A stretch of DNA of 64,000 bases from Thiocapsa marina 5811 (GCF_000223985.1 NZ_AFWV01000003.1:310001-374000), one strand, 5' to 3'; positions 18,177-28,617 are shown, numbered from the stretch's first letter. The notes: generated from the letters alone by a model not told the origin. Numbers and translations are program-made.

Positions 18177-19550
18177 CTAAAGCGCCTTGATGTAGACCTG
18201 CGAGCTGCGCTGGAAGTTGTACAGGGCTTGCCGCTCCATCGGCAAGGCGCCGAGCGAGCCAGGTTCGAACCCGCGTTCTCGGAACCAATGTGCGGTTTGT
18301 GTCGTGAGGACGAACAGGCGCGCGATGCCGCCGGCGCGCGCGAGGTCTTCCATGTGGGCAAGCAGCCGATCGCCGCGTCCGCTCGCGCGATAATCCGGAT
18401 GCACGGCGACGCAGGCCAACTCCGCCATCCCCGCGCTCGGGTAAGGGTAGAGTGCCGCGCAGGCTGTAATCAAGCCATCGCGCTCGGTCAGGAAGAACCG
18501 GTCGATCTCGGTCTCCAAGCGCTCCCGCGAGCGCCGGACCAGCACGCCGCGCTCTTCCAGCGGACGGAGCAGCTCGAGGATCCCCGTCACGTCGTCGATC
18601 CGTGCCGGTCGAAGCTCCTCGTAGGGTTCCGCGGAGATCAAGGTGCCGCTCCCGTCCGGCGTGAAGAGCTCGCGCAGCAGTGCTCCACCGTGCCTGCGCC
18701 TCACCAAGTGCACGCGCCGGATACCGTTGCGACAGGCCTCGGCACCGGCGCGCAGGCACTGGGCGACGTCCTCGGGGATCGCGCTCGAGGCGGCGAGCAG
18801 GCCGTCGATATCGCGGGCGAGGAGGTTGGATCCCAGCAGATCCGCGGATGGATCCCGAGCGTCGTGGTCCGCCGACGCATCCCGGGGAGGGTCTTCGGTG
18901 AGAAAGATCAGCTTGTCGGCACCGAGCGCGACCGCCGCGCCGCGCGCCACGTCGGCCGAGCTGAGATTGAAGACCTCGCCGGTCGGCGAATACCCGAGCG
19001 GCGGCATCAAGGCGACCGCGCCCTGATCGAGGACCGCCCGCAACGTCTGGCGGTCGATCCGCCTGACCGCCCCGGTGTGGGCATAGTCGACCCCGTCGAT
19101 GACGCCCAAAGGGCGCGCCGTGACGAAGTTGCCCGAAACGACGGGGATGCGCACGCCCGCCATCGGCGAGTTGGCGAGCCCGAGCGAGAGCAGTGCCTCG
19201 ATCTCCACGCGGACCACTCCGGCGGCCTCCTTCACGCAGGCCAGCGCGGTCTGATCCGTGATCCGCAGCCCGTTGACGTAGCGCAGCTGTGCACCCCGAC
19301 CGGCGAGTCGTGCCTCGATCTGGGGTCGCGCGCCGTGGACCAGGACAACACGGATACCGAGCCCGTGCAGCAGGGCGATATCGTGAACCAGATCGGGGAA
19401 ACGGGGATCCGCGACCGCCTCGCCGCCGAAGACCACCACGAAGGTGCGCCCGCGGTGCGCGTGGATATAGGGTGTGGCCTGGCGCACCCAGTCGACGAAC
19501 GGATCGCGGGGTGGATGGGGGTCGTTCGGGTCGGAAGTCGATGGTGTCAT
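18177..19550 (-). CDS. argA: Amino-acid N-acetyltransferase (N-acetylglutamate synthase)
   Basis: ArgA acetylates glutamate, the first step of arginine synthesis. The 457-residue protein has an N-terminal amino-acid-kinase-like domain (TFVVVFGGEAV..., VLVHGARPQIEARL), which binds arginine as feedback inhibitor in this family, and a C-terminal GNAT domain (VAVHPDYRASGRGDRLLAHMEDLARAGGIARLFVLTT, where the RxxGRG loop holds acetyl-CoA). Length agrees with the classical enzyme (about 440). No other arg gene is nearby. Confidence 0.93.
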   Translation of the reverse strand: MTPSTSDPNDPHPPRDPFVDWVRQATPYIHAHRGRTFVVVFGGEAVADPRFPDLVHDIALLHGLGIRVVLVHGARPQIEARLAGRGAQLRYVNGLRITDQTALACVKEAAGVVRVEIEALLSLGLANSPMAGVRIPVVSGNFVTARPLGVIDGVDYAHTGAVRRIDRQTLRAVLDQGAVALMPPLGYSPTGEVFNLSSADVARGAAVALGADKLIFLTEDPPRDASADHDARDPSADLLGSNLLARDIDGLLAASSAIPEDVAQCLRAGAEACRNGIRRVHLVRRRHGGALLRELFTPDGSGTLISAEPYEELRPARIDDVTGILELLRPLEERGVLVRRSRERLETEIDRFFLTERDGLITACAALYPYPSAGMAELACVAVHPDYRASGRGDRLLAHMEDLARAGGIARLFVLTTQTAHWFRERGFEPGSLGALPMERQALYNFQRSSQVYIKAL

Positions 19551-19578
19551 GTTCGGTGCGCGCGCGGCATGCGATCGG

Positions 19579-20931
19579 CTACTCGATGCCGAGTTTGGCG
19601 AGACGATAACGCAGCGATCTCAGGGTCATCCCCAGTTTTTTCGCCGCGGCGGTGCGGTTCCAGCGTGTTTCGTCGAGGGCATCGAGGATCGCCTTCTTCT
19701 CGATCTCGCCGAGATAGTCCTCGAGCGGAACGCTCTCGTCGAGCTGGACCGGTGCGGCGAGCGCCGGGCCGTCGGCCTGAGGCAGGTAGAGATCCCCGAC
19801 CGCGATGACCGACCCTTCGCAGAGTGCCGTGGCGCGCTCGAGGATGTTCTCGAGCTCGCGCACGTTGCCCGGAAAGCCGTAGTCCATCAAGGCACTCAAG
19901 GCGTCGGGCGACAGGGTCATGGCGGGCTGACCCTTATGATGCCGGGCGATACGCAGCAGCATCCGTTCCGCCAAGGCGGGGATGTCGCGGGGACGCTCGC
20001 GCAGCGCCGGCATGCGCAGCTCGATGACGTTGATGCGATAAAAGAGGTCCTGCCTGAAGTGTCCCTTGTCGACCTCCAGGTTGAGATCGCGATGGCTGGC
20101 GCTGATGATTCGCGCATCCACGGCGACCTCCTGTTGGGCGCCGACCGGACGCACGCTCTTTTCCTGCACGGCCCGCAAGAGCTTCACCTGCGCCGGTAGC
20201 GGGAGATCCGCGACCTCGTCGAGAAACAGGGTGCCGCCCGAGGCGGCTTGAAAGAGCCCCTCCTTGTCGCTGACGGCGCCGGTGAAGCTGCCTTTCTTGT
20301 GGCCGAACAACTCGCTTTCGACCAGATCCTGCGGAATTGCGCCGCAGTTGACGGCGACGAAGGGTCCCGCGGCACGAGGACCTTGGCCGTGGATGAGTCG
20401 AGCCGCGAGCTCTTTGCCCGTGCCGCTCTCGCCGGTGATGAAGACCGGGGCTTGATTGCGCGCGAGCTTGGCGATCATTTGGCGGATCTGCTCCATCGCG
20501 CGCGAGTCCCCGATCAGGTTGGCGCCGCCGGCGCTGCGGGCGTCCCCCCCGGCCGCAGCGGTCTCGCGCAGCCGCAGCGCCGAGCCGACCAACCGGCGCA
20601 GAAGCTGAAGATCCACCGGTTTGGGGACAAAGTCGAAGGCCCCGGCCTTCATGGCGGCGACGGCGGATTCCATGTTGCCGTGGGCCGTGATCATGGCGAC
20701 CGGGAGGTCGGGATAGTGCTCGGAGATATGACGGATCAGGTCGATGCCGTTCCCGTCCGGGAGGCTCATGTCCGTCAAGCACAGGTCGAAATGGTTGCGT
20801 TCGAGCTGGTGCTTGGCGTCGATGACCGTCATGGCGGTCAATGCCCGAATATCCATTCGCCCGAGGGTGATCTTCAAGAGATCCAGGATATCGGACTCGT
20901 CGTCGACGACCAGCGCTTGAGCCTTCGTCAT
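19579..20931 (-). CDS. pilR: Sigma-54-dependent response regulator (PilR-like)
   Basis: NtrC-family activator, 450 residues. The receiver domain has the acidic pair in VVDDESD and the phospho-acceptor in CLTDMSLPDG. The AAA+ domain shows Walker A GESGTGKE, the sigma-54 contact loop GSFTGA, and Walker B GGTLFLDEVADL. The C-terminal helix-turn-helix is TAAAKKLGMTLRSLRYRLAKLGIE. Because the kinase upstream looks like PilS, the pair most likely controls type IV pilin transcription; no pilin gene is in the window. A type 2 repeat separates the two genes. Confidence 0.88.
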   Translation of the reverse strand: MTKAQALVVDDESDILDLLKITLGRMDIRALTAMTVIDAKHQLERNHFDLCLTDMSLPDGNGIDLIRHISEHYPDLPVAMITAHGNMESAVAAMKAGAFDFVPKPVDLQLLRRLVGSALRLRETAAAGGDARSAGGANLIGDSRAMEQIRQMIAKLARNQAPVFITGESGTGKELAARLIHGQGPRAAGPFVAVNCGAIPQDLVESELFGHKKGSFTGAVSDKEGLFQAASGGTLFLDEVADLPLPAQVKLLRAVQEKSVRPVGAQQEVAVDARIISASHRDLNLEVDKGHFRQDLFYRINVIELRMPALRERPRDIPALAERMLLRIARHHKGQPAMTLSPDALSALMDYGFPGNVRELENILERATALCEGSVIAVGDLYLPQADGPALAAPVQLDESVPLEDYLGEIEKKAILDALDETRWNRTAAAKKLGMTLRSLRYRLAKLGIE

Positions 20932-21004
20932 TCGGCCAGCTCCCTCGGTGTGGTCTAGGATGATTGGGTTCGGGGCGTGCTGCCGCGAGGCGTTCCATGC
21001 GTGC

Positions 21005-21092
21005 TTAAACCGCGCCCGGTGCGGTATGCGTCGTGTGTTGAATCGGTTTGGCCGCGCCAGCTCCGACGATTGTCGGAGCTGGCGTGGTTTAA
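21005..21092 (+). repeat. 88-bp element, type 2, between pilS and pilR
   Basis: Starts TTAAACCGCGCCCGGTGCGG and ends GGCGTGGTTTAA. Internally CGCCAGCTCCGAC pairs with GTCGGAGCTGGCG across a 4-base loop (13-bp stem). The first ~35 bases are nearly identical to 34153-34245, and the 88-bp length equals the copy at 31613-31700 (inverted). Confidence 0.85.
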
Positions 21093-21194
21093 GACAGCGT
21101 TATCTCGGTTTTTCGCGCACCGCGTCTGCTCCCCAAGCATAGCGCGTGGCCGCGTCCGACAGAAGCCGTGTGCCCCGGCGGTCGGGGCTGCCCG

Positions 21195-22841
21195 CTACCG
21201 GGCGAAATGGAGTCTGAATCGGCTGCCGTGCGGCTCGGCGGCCTCGTAGGTGAGATGGATGCCGTTGGTCTCGGCCAATTCTCGGGCGATGTAGAGGCCG
21301 AGCCCCGTACCGCTGGTCTTCGTGGTGAAGAACGGGTTGAAGATGTCTCGCGCGGTCTTGGCGTCGATTCCGGGCCCCTCGTCGGCAATCTCGATCACGG
21401 GGCGATCGGCGGCCTCGCCGCCGGGCAGGAGGCGGATCTCGATGTGCGCCGGCTTGTCCCCGTAGCCGCCGTGGATCAGGGCGTTTTCGCACAGGTTGGA
21501 GACGATCTGATGCAGATGGCGCGGATCCACCTCGACCGGATCGGGCGAAAAGGTGATCTCGAGCGTGAGGCGTTCCGGCGCGAGTCGGTGGGTCTCGCGA
21601 AACTCCTCGGCGAAATCCTCGATCCAGAGTGCCGCATCGAGCGACACCGGATCCATCCGGTCGCGACGCGAAAGCTGGAGCACGCTGCGCACCGTCTCGT
21701 CGATACGCGCACTGTTGCGCTGGATGATGTCGAGCAGGTGGCGATCGTCCTCCGGCAGGTCCTTGCCATCGGAGAAGAGTTGGCTCGCATGGGTGATCGC
21801 GCTCAAGGGGTTGCGGATGTTGTGGGCGATGCTGGCGGTGAGGGTGCCGAGTGCGGCGAGCTTGAGTTGTTGGGCCTCGCGGGTGAGCTCTTGGTTGTCG
21901 CGCAGATAGATCAAGGCGCCGGAGGCCCGATAATCGCCGAGCAGCTTCAGGGTCGCACGCAGCTCGCGCTCGCCGACGCGCATGATGGTGCCCTCGGGCG
22001 CCGGGTCTTGGACCTGAGTCTCGAGCCACTGCGCGACCTCCGGCGAGAACTCGCCGAGGGCGCTGCCGGGCTTGACTGCATCGACGTCGAGAAGCTCCAG
22101 CGCGGCCCTGTTCGTCAGGCGTAGATGACGCTCGCCGTCGACGGCGAGGACGCCGGTCTCGAGGTTGGCGATGATAAAGGCGTTGAGCTTGGTCAGATTG
22201 GCGATATCGACCGTGCGTCGCGCAGCCATCGCCTCGGCCTCGCGCACCCTGCGATAGAGCACATGCGCCAGCAATGCGACCGTGAAGAAGATGCTGCCGA
22301 GGAGGCCGGCCTGGGTGTAGCTCGTGGTCGCGATGCTCCCGGAAAGGTCCGAATAGACCTGTTCGGTGAGCACGGCCAGGGCGGCCAAGGACGCGAAGAG
22401 AAGCGCGAGGCGTCCCTCCATCAGAAGTGCTCCGGCCGCCACGGCGACGCCGATCAAGATCCCGATACCGCTTGCCGCGCCGCCGGCGGCATGCATCAAG
22501 AAGGTGAAGGCGATGATGTCGATATAGGTGGCGAGGTGGACCTGGCTCCCGCGGCTCGGGCGACGCGCGTAGAGGGCCAGGCCGCTCAGCAGGACCAGGA
22601 TGGCGTAAAAGATCAGGACGTTCCAAGCCAGCACGGCGTTGGCGGGCGTGATGAGCGGATCCATCGCGGTAGGCGAGAACAACAGGATGAGTCCGATCAG
22701 CACCACGAGCCGAAACAGAAACAGCCAGCGCAGCGCAAGCCAGGTCGGATGCGGATGGCCGGGCTGCCCGGGTTGGCTCTTGCCCTCGCGGTGCGTTGCA
22801 GGGCTCGGTGGGCCCGCTGCGATGTCGGGGTGATTCGTCAT
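21195..22841 (-). CDS. pilS: Membrane sensor histidine kinase (PilS-like)
   Basis: 548 residues. Six hydrophobic helices span ~35-210, then a PAS-like domain (LNAFIIANLETGVLAVDGERHLRLTNRAALELL) as in PilS, then dimerisation and ATPase domains. The phosphorylated histidine is H340 in SIAHNIRNPLSAI. The next residue is Asn where the family usually has Glu (HEIRNP). N, G1 (DEGPGID), F (NPFFTTK) and G2 (GTGLGL) boxes are intact. It sits upstream of pilR on the same strand, with 263 bases and a repeat between them. Confidence 0.88.
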   Translation of the reverse strand: MTNHPDIAAGPPSPATHREGKSQPGQPGHPHPTWLALRWLFLFRLVVLIGLILLFSPTAMDPLITPANAVLAWNVLIFYAILVLLSGLALYARRPSRGSQVHLATYIDIIAFTFLMHAAGGAASGIGILIGVAVAAGALLMEGRLALLFASLAALAVLTEQVYSDLSGSIATTSYTQAGLLGSIFFTVALLAHVLYRRVREAEAMAARRTVDIANLTKLNAFIIANLETGVLAVDGERHLRLTNRAALELLDVDAVKPGSALGEFSPEVAQWLETQVQDPAPEGTIMRVGERELRATLKLLGDYRASGALIYLRDNQELTREAQQLKLAALGTLTASIAHNIRNPLSAITHASQLFSDGKDLPEDDRHLLDIIQRNSARIDETVRSVLQLSRRDRMDPVSLDAALWIEDFAEEFRETHRLAPERLTLEITFSPDPVEVDPRHLHQIVSNLCENALIHGGYGDKPAHIEIRLLPGGEAADRPVIEIADEGPGIDAKTARDIFNPFFTTKTSGTGLGLYIARELAETNGIHLTYEAAEPHGSRFRLHFAR

Positions 22842-22999
22842 TGCTGGTCTCGTGCTCGGACACGCCGTCGGGCGGTGCCGAGCGTGCGGAGGATGAAAGC
22901 GCCTTTGCCAATCTGCCGCGGATTAGACCAGAATGGAGATAGCGCGGCCACGCGGCCGCAGCGCTTCGGGATTCGGCACACCGCGACGGCGACCACACC

Positions 23000-24187
23000 A
23001 TGAATTTACACGAATACCAGGCGAAACGGCTGTTCAACGAGCACCGGATCCGCATCCCGGACGGCGTGACGGCGACTTCCGTCGACGAGGCCCTTGGGGC
23101 CTGCACTGCGCTCGGCGGCGAGCGCTGGGTCGTGAAGGCGCAGGTCCATGCGGGCGGGCGCGGCAAGGCCGGGGGCGTGGTCATGGCCGAGAGTCCGTCC
23201 GCCGTCGAGAGTGCCGCACGGCGTCTGCTCGGATCGCGTCTGGTGACGGGGCAGAGTGCACCGGACGGCTTGCCGGTCGATACGCTCCTGATCGAGCGGC
23301 CGATGGCGATCGCCCGCGAGCTCTATCTCGGGCTGCTGCTCGAGCGCGAGTCCGAGCGCGTCCTCTTCGTCGCCTCGGAGGCCGGCGGAATGGACATCGA
23401 GCGCGTCGCGGCCGAGACGCCGGAGCGCTTGCTGCGGGTGCGGGTGCATCCGGCGGTCGGCCTGCAACCCTATCAGGTGCGCCGCTTGGGATTCGGGCTG
23501 GGGCTGGAGGCGAGTCAGATCAAGTCGCTCGGGCAGCTGATGGACGGGCTCTATCGCCTCTTCGTCGAGAAGGACGCGAGTCTGGTCGAGGTCAATCCGC
23601 TGGTGGTGGACGATCAAGGGGAGCTGATCGCGTTGGACGCCAAGATCAACCTCGACGACAACGCACTCTATCGACATCCGGATCTGGAGGCGCTTCGCGA
23701 CCCGGGCCAAGAGGACCCGCGCGAGCTGGCCGCGAAGCGCCATGAGCTGAGCTATATCAGCCTCAGCGGCAACATCGGCTGCATGGTCAACGGGGCCGGG
23801 CTCGCCATGGCAACCATGGACCTGGTGCAGCTGCACGGCGGCGCGCCGGCCAATTTTCTCGATGTCGGGGGCGGCGCCACCGCGGCGCGCGTGGCCGAGG
23901 CGTTCAAGCTGATCCTCTCCGACGCCAACGTCCGCGCGGTGCTGGTGAACATCTTCGGCGGCATCGTGCGCTGCGACCTGATCGCCGAGGGCATCATCGC
24001 GGCGGTGCGGGAGGTTGCGGTCTCGGTCCCGGTGGTGGTGCGTTTGGAGGGCACCAACGCGGCGCAGGGTCTCGAGATGCTCGCACGCAGCGGGCTGGCG
24101 GTCGAGACGATGGCCGGTCTCGGCGAGGCGGCCCGGCGGGTCGTGGATGCGGCCGCCGGTCGTCCGGCGGTCTCCGGAGGGGTCTGA
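23000..24187 (+). CDS. sucC: Succinate-CoA ligase (ADP-forming), beta subunit
   Basis: TCA-cycle enzyme subunit, 395 residues. It opens [20 protein letters not shown] as in all SucC, has the ATP-grasp block [19 protein letters not shown], the acidic Mg site [27 protein letters not shown], and the C-terminal CoA-ligase region [17 protein letters not shown]. sucD follows after one base, so the subunits are co-translated. The alpha-ketoglutarate dehydrogenase genes that often precede sucCD are absent; a divergent pilS gene is upstream. Confidence 0.96.
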   Translation: MNLHEYQAKRLFNEHRIRIPDGVTATSVDEALGACTALGGERWVVKAQVHAGGRGKAGGVVMAESPSAVESAARRLLGSRLVTGQSAPDGLPVDTLLIERPMAIARELYLGLLLERESERVLFVASEAGGMDIERVAAETPERLLRVRVHPAVGLQPYQVRRLGFGLGLEASQIKSLGQLMDGLYRLFVEKDASLVEVNPLVVDDQGELIALDAKINLDDNALYRHPDLEALRDPGQEDPRELAAKRHELSYISLSGNIGCMVNGAGLAMATMDLVQLHGGAPANFLDVGGGATAARVAEAFKLILSDANVRAVLVNIFGGIVRCDLIAEGIIAAVREVAVSVPVVVRLEGTNAAQGLEMLARSGLAVETMAGLGEAARRVVDAAAGRPAVSGGV

Positions 24188-24188
24188 G

Positions 24189-25061
24189 ATGAGCGTTCTC
24201 GTCGACAACAATACACGTGTCATCTGTCAGGGCTTCACGGGGAAGCAGGGCACCTTTCACAGCGAGCAGGCGATTGCCTACGGCACCAACCTCGTCGGCG
24301 GCGTGACCCCCGGCAAGGGCGGGCAGCGCCATCTCGATCGGCCGGTCTTCGATACCGTGCATCAAGCGGTTCGCGACACGGGCGCGGATGCAACCATGAT
24401 CTACGTGCCCGCCGCCTATGCCGCGGATGCGATCCTGGAGGCCGCGGATGCGGGGATTCGCGTGATCGTCTGTATCACCGAGGGGATTCCGGTTTTGGAC
24501 ATGGTGCGGGTGAAGGCCGCACTTGCGGGTAGCCCGGCCGTCCTGATCGGTCCCAACTGTCCCGGCATCATCACGCCGGGTGCCTGCAAGATCGGCATCA
24601 TGCCGGGCAATATCCATGCGGCCGGTCGGGTCGGTATCGTGTCGCGCTCGGGCACCTTGACCTACGAGGCGGTGTGGCAGACGACCCAAGCGGGTTTGGG
24701 GCAGAGTACCTGCATCGGGATCGGCGGGGATCCGATCCAGGGTCTCGATTTTGTCGCCTGTCTGGATCTGTTCGAGCACGACCCGCAGACCGAGGCGATC
24801 ATCATGGTCGGCGAGATCGGCGGCAGCGGCGAGGAGGAGGCCGCCGAGGTGATCCGCGAGCGGATCTCAAAGCCGCTGGTCGCCTACATCGCCGGTGTGA
24901 CGGCGCCTGCCGGCAAGCGCATGGGGCATGCGGGTGCAATCGTGACCGGCGGGCGCGGGACGGCCGAAGGCAAGTACGCGGCCCTCGAGCAGGCCGGCGC
25001 CGTCACCGTGCGCTCGCCCGCGGAGATGGGGAGTCGCCTGGCGGAGCTTCTCGGCGGGTGA
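24189..25061 (+). CDS. sucD: Succinate-CoA ligase, alpha subunit
   Basis: 290 residues from the ATG one base after the sucC stop. Shows the CoA-binding loop [22 protein letters not shown], the [21 protein letters not shown] block, and the phospho-histidine in [10 protein letters not shown]. It forms the heterodimer or heterotetramer with SucC that makes ATP and succinate from succinyl-CoA. Confidence 0.96.
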   Translation: MSVLVDNNTRVICQGFTGKQGTFHSEQAIAYGTNLVGGVTPGKGGQRHLDRPVFDTVHQAVRDTGADATMIYVPAAYAADAILEAADAGIRVIVCITEGIPVLDMVRVKAALAGSPAVLIGPNCPGIITPGACKIGIMPGNIHAAGRVGIVSRSGTLTYEAVWQTTQAGLGQSTCIGIGGDPIQGLDFVACLDLFEHDPQTEAIIMVGEIGGSGEEEAAEVIRERISKPLVAYIAGVTAPAGKRMGHAGAIVTGGRGTAEGKYAALEQAGAVTVRSPAEMGSRLAELLGG

Positions 25062-25207
25062 CGAGGTGGCGATGGTAGCCGCCAGCGATCAGCCTTTGCC
25101 CCTTCATCTTGCACCTTTCACCTTTCGCCTTTCGACTTTCGCGTAGAGGCGGCGGCCGGCGATAGCCGTCTCAAACAAGCTGCCTATCACATCAAGAGGA
25201 TCCCGCA

Positions 25208-26836
25208 GTGGGGTGTCGTATCCGGATTGCGCAGTTGAATCTCGTCGTCGGGGATGTCCTCGGCAACGCCGATCGGGTGATCGCCGAGGGGCTCTCAGCG
25301 CGCGCCGACGGGGTCGATCTGTTAGTCTTTCCCGAGTTGACCCTCACGGGTTATCCGCCGGAGGATCTCTTGTTGCGTCCCGAGCTCCTGCAGCGCGTCG
25401 AGTCGGCCTTGGATCGGATCCGCGAAGAGTGTCGAGGGATCACCCTGGTGTTGGGCTATCCGCTTCGGACCGTCGGGGGTCTGTTCAATGTGGCGGGCGT
25501 GGTGCGCGATGGCGAGGTGATCGGCGAGTACGCGAAACAGCATTTGCCCAACTACAGTGTCTTCGACGAGAAGCGTTACTTCCAGGCAGGCTCGACCCCT
25601 TTGGTGCTCGAGCATTTGGGCTTGAGGATCGGCTTGAGCGTTTGCGAGGACATCTGGCAGGAAGATCCGACACGGCAGGCGGTCGAGGCCGGGGCGCAGA
25701 TCCTGATCAACATCAACGCCTCGCCCTTTCATGTCGGCAAGCGTGCGGAGCGCGAGGCGCTGGTCGCGCGTCGGTCAGGCGAGCACGCCATCCCGATCGT
25801 CTATGCAAACCTGGTCGGCGGGCAGGATGAATTGGTCTTCGACGGTGCCTCGTTTGTCGCGGATGGCGCGGGTCGGATCCTGCATCGCGCGGCGGTCTTC
25901 GAGGAGGACCGGCCGACGTTCGAGCTCGACGACGAGGGCCGCCCTCTCGTCGGCTCGACATCCGGGCGCAGCGCCTCCGTGTTCGACGGCGATGCGATGG
26001 AGGAGGAGGCGAGCGTCTACGGCGCCTTGGTGCTGGGTGTGCGCGACTATGTCCGCAAGAACGGTTTCAGCGGTGCGGTGCTGGGTCTCTCGGGCGGTGT
26101 CGATTCGGCGTTGACGCTCGCCGTGGCGGTGGATGCGCTCGGCGCCGACGCGGTCGAGGGCGTCTTGATGCCGTCGCGTTATACCTCGCAGATGAGCAAT
26201 GCGGATGCCTTCGAGGAGGCCGAGTCACTTGGCGTGAAGGCTCAGCTGATCTCGATCGAGCCGGCCTTCCGGTCGTTCCTGTCGATGCTCGAGCCGGCCT
26301 TCGAGGGGCTGGCGCCGGACGTGACCGAAGAGAACATCCAGGCGCGCTGCCGCGGTATCATCCTGATGGCGATCAGCAACAAGACCGGGCGGATCCTGCT
26401 CACCACCGGAAACAAGAGCGAGATGGCGGTGGGCTACGCCACCCTCTACGGCGACATGGCCGGAGGGTTTGCACCCATCAAGGACGTGCCCAAGCTCTTG
26501 GTCTACCGGCTGGCGCGTTATCGCAACCTCTGCTCGCCGGTGATTCCGGAGCGGGTGCTGACGAGGGCTCCCTCCGCGGAGCTGAGACCCGATCAGACCG
26601 ATCAGGATAGTCTTCCTCCTTACGAGGTTTTGGATCCGATCCTGCGTCTCTATATCGAAGAGGACGAAGGTGTCGATGCAATCGTGGCGCGCGGTTATCC
26701 GGCCGAGATCGTGCGTCGGATCACCCGACTCGTCGATCGCAATGAATACAAGCGACGCCAAGCACCGCCTGGCGTGCGAATATCCACCCGGGCGTTCGGT
26801 CGGGACCGCCGCTATCCGATCACGAGCGGCTTTTGA
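25208..26836 (+). CDS. nadE: Glutamine-dependent NAD+ synthetase
   Basis: NadE amidates deamido-NAD, the last step of NAD synthesis. The 542-residue two-domain form starts at GTG after AAGAGGAT. The N-terminal nitrilase-type glutaminase has the triad Glu (FPELTLTGYPPEDLL), Lys (AKQHLPNYSVFDEKRYF) and Cys (LSVCEDIWQ). The C-terminal synthetase has the PP-loop LGLSGGVDSALT and TGNKSEMAVGYATLYGDMAGGFAPIKD. Between sucD and this gene lies a short CTTTC-rich pyrimidine tract (~25100-25141) with no obvious function. Confidence 0.96.
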   Translation: MGCRIRIAQLNLVVGDVLGNADRVIAEGLSARADGVDLLVFPELTLTGYPPEDLLLRPELLQRVESALDRIREECRGITLVLGYPLRTVGGLFNVAGVVRDGEVIGEYAKQHLPNYSVFDEKRYFQAGSTPLVLEHLGLRIGLSVCEDIWQEDPTRQAVEAGAQILININASPFHVGKRAEREALVARRSGEHAIPIVYANLVGGQDELVFDGASFVADGAGRILHRAAVFEEDRPTFELDDEGRPLVGSTSGRSASVFDGDAMEEEASVYGALVLGVRDYVRKNGFSGAVLGLSGGVDSALTLAVAVDALGADAVEGVLMPSRYTSQMSNADAFEEAESLGVKAQLISIEPAFRSFLSMLEPAFEGLAPDVTEENIQARCRGIILMAISNKTGRILLTTGNKSEMAVGYATLYGDMAGGFAPIKDVPKLLVYRLARYRNLCSPVIPERVLTRAPSAELRPDQTDQDSLPPYEVLDPILRLYIEEDEGVDAIVARGYPAEIVRRITRLVDRNEYKRRQAPPGVRISTRAFGRDRRYPITSGF

Positions 26837-26967
26837 ACCCTGTTGCGGGGCGAGGACGTGTGTCGGGACCAGGGCCGGGACATCCGGTCGATCGCCGTCT
26901 CGGCCGCCGCTCGACCCGTTCGCTGTTCAACGGCATGCACGGAACTTATACTTACCGGCTTCGGTAG

Positions 26968-27330
<363 letters not shown>

Positions 27331-27386
27331 GCCACTGCTTCTCGGTCGGGGTTCTATGCCGAGCACACGCGAAGTTTTCGCCGCAT

Positions 27387-27415
27387 TGCACGCCCCGCGC
27401 ACGCCGGGGCGTGCA
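27387..27415 (+). terminator. Hairpin downstream of glnB
   Basis: Perfect 11-bp stem (TGCACGCCCCG / CGGGGCGTGCA) with a 7-base loop, 57 bases after the glnB stop. No T-run follows. Confidence 0.5.
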
Positions 27416-27522
27416 TCGGGTCGGTTCGCCATCGTGACCGCCGGTCTTCCTCGTCGCGCCGCGTAACGGGGCTTGCGTGACGCGGATCCGCTCCGAAACA
27501 GCCGGGATCGCCCGGTTGCGCC

Positions 27523-27608
27523 TTAAACCGCGTCGAGCGCCGTATGCGATGTTTCCGCACGGGATCGCACCCGGCGGATTTTACGGCTGCTGGAGGCGCC
27601 GCGGTTGA
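27523..27608 (+). repeat. Type 1 element, degenerate copy (86 bp)
   Basis: Begins TTAAACCGCGTCGAGCG and ends GCCGCGGTTGA; the inner ATGCGATGTTT segment resembles the other type 1 copies. It is the only type 1 copy that does not abut a gene stop or gene start. Confidence 0.65.
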
Positions 27609-27642
27609 GGCGATTCGACTCCCGCTATCCGACAGAAGGCCA

Positions 27643-27682
27643 GTCAACCCGGCAGAGTGTCCTGTCTCGGTGCCGGGTTGAC
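27643..27682 (-). terminator. Hairpin downstream of bamD
   Basis: GTCAACCCGGCA and TGCCGGGTTGAC form a perfect 12-bp stem with a 16-base loop, 11 bases beyond the bamD stop. Confidence 0.6.
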
Positions 27683-27693
27683 GCGCCGGGGTG

Positions 27694-28521
27694 TCAATTC
27701 TCGTCCAGGCTGAGATAGTCCCAGACCTTGCGCGCGAGACTGACCTCGCCGGGCTCGGGCTCGTCGGAGATGAAACGGCCCGCCTCCCGATTCAAGTCGA
27801 GCACACGCTTTGCGTCGGCCGCCAGCTCAGTCTTCCCGAGTGCCGTGTAGGCGTCGATCAACACCTCGAGGGCGCTCTCCACGGCACTGGTTCGTTGAAA
27901 CCGCTCGATCACGTAGTTCGCTCGGTTCGCCGCGGCGAGATAAGCCCCGCGGCGCATGTAGTAGCGTGCGACATTGACCTCGTGCTTTGCCAGATTGTTG
28001 CGCAGATAGAGCATGCGCTGACGGGCATCCTCGGCGTAGCGACTGTCGGGAAAACGTTCGACCAGGACCGAAAAGTCCACGAAGGCATCGAGCGCAGATC
28101 CGGGATCGCGCTGCGAGGCATCGACCGGAACATACCGATCCAGAAACCCGACGCTGCGGTTGTAGTTGACCAGACCTTTCAGATAGTAGGCATAGTCAAC
28201 GTAAGGGTTTTGAGGATACAGCTTGATGAATCGATCCGCCGCGGCGATCGCGGCCTCGGGCTCGTCCGCCCGATAGTGCGTGTAGGCAATGTCGAGCTGC
28301 GACTGCATCGCATAACGCCCGAACGGGTACCGAGCCTCCAGCTTTTCGTAGTACTCGATCGCCTTGGCATAGTTGTTCGAGTCCAGCTCGGAGGATGCCT
28401 CGGCATAGAGCTTCGCCGCGCTCCAGTTTTCGGTCATATCGATCTCTTTGCCGAAGACGCCGCATCCGGCGAGCGCGACGGCGAGCACGAGCGCCGGAAG
28501 TCGTGTTAACGTTCTTCGCAT
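27694..28521 (-). CDS. bamD: Outer membrane assembly lipoprotein BamD
   Basis: Essential member of the BAM complex that inserts beta-barrel proteins. The 275-residue precursor has a lipoprotein signal with lipobox LAGC, then TPR repeats (SSELDSNNYAKAIEYYEKLEARYPFGRYAMQSQLDIAYTHYRADEP...). ALDAFVDFSVLVERFPDSRYAEDARQRM is typical of BamD/YfiO. It is divergent from rluD, the conserved order in gammaproteobacteria. Confidence 0.95.
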   Translation of the reverse strand: MRRTLTRLPALVLAVALAGCGVFGKEIDMTENWSAAKLYAEASSELDSNNYAKAIEYYEKLEARYPFGRYAMQSQLDIAYTHYRADEPEAAIAAADRFIKLYPQNPYVDYAYYLKGLVNYNRSVGFLDRYVPVDASQRDPGSALDAFVDFSVLVERFPDSRYAEDARQRMLYLRNNLAKHEVNVARYYMRRGAYLAAANRANYVIERFQRTSAVESALEVLIDAYTALGKTELAADAKRVLDLNREAGRFISDEPEPGEVSLARKVWDYLSLDEN

Positions 28522-28617
28522 GAATCAGAGATACCTGTTGATTTCCCTGTGCAGTATACCCGAAGGCAAAACTCCTCGCGCGCGAGGATATGCCTGTAGC
28601 GGATTGGTGAATCGGTC

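Larger units (their letters stand above)
27331..27693. other. Intergenic region between glnB and bamD
   Basis: Both genes point in. It contains three palindromic features (27387-27415, 27523-27608 and 27643-27682) and no convincing gene. Confidence 0.7.

Noticed and set aside
25100-25141. CTTTC-rich tract upstream of nadE as a possible tandem repeat or regulatory site
   Set aside because: Only a few imperfect short units; no spacing or partner motif supports a function.
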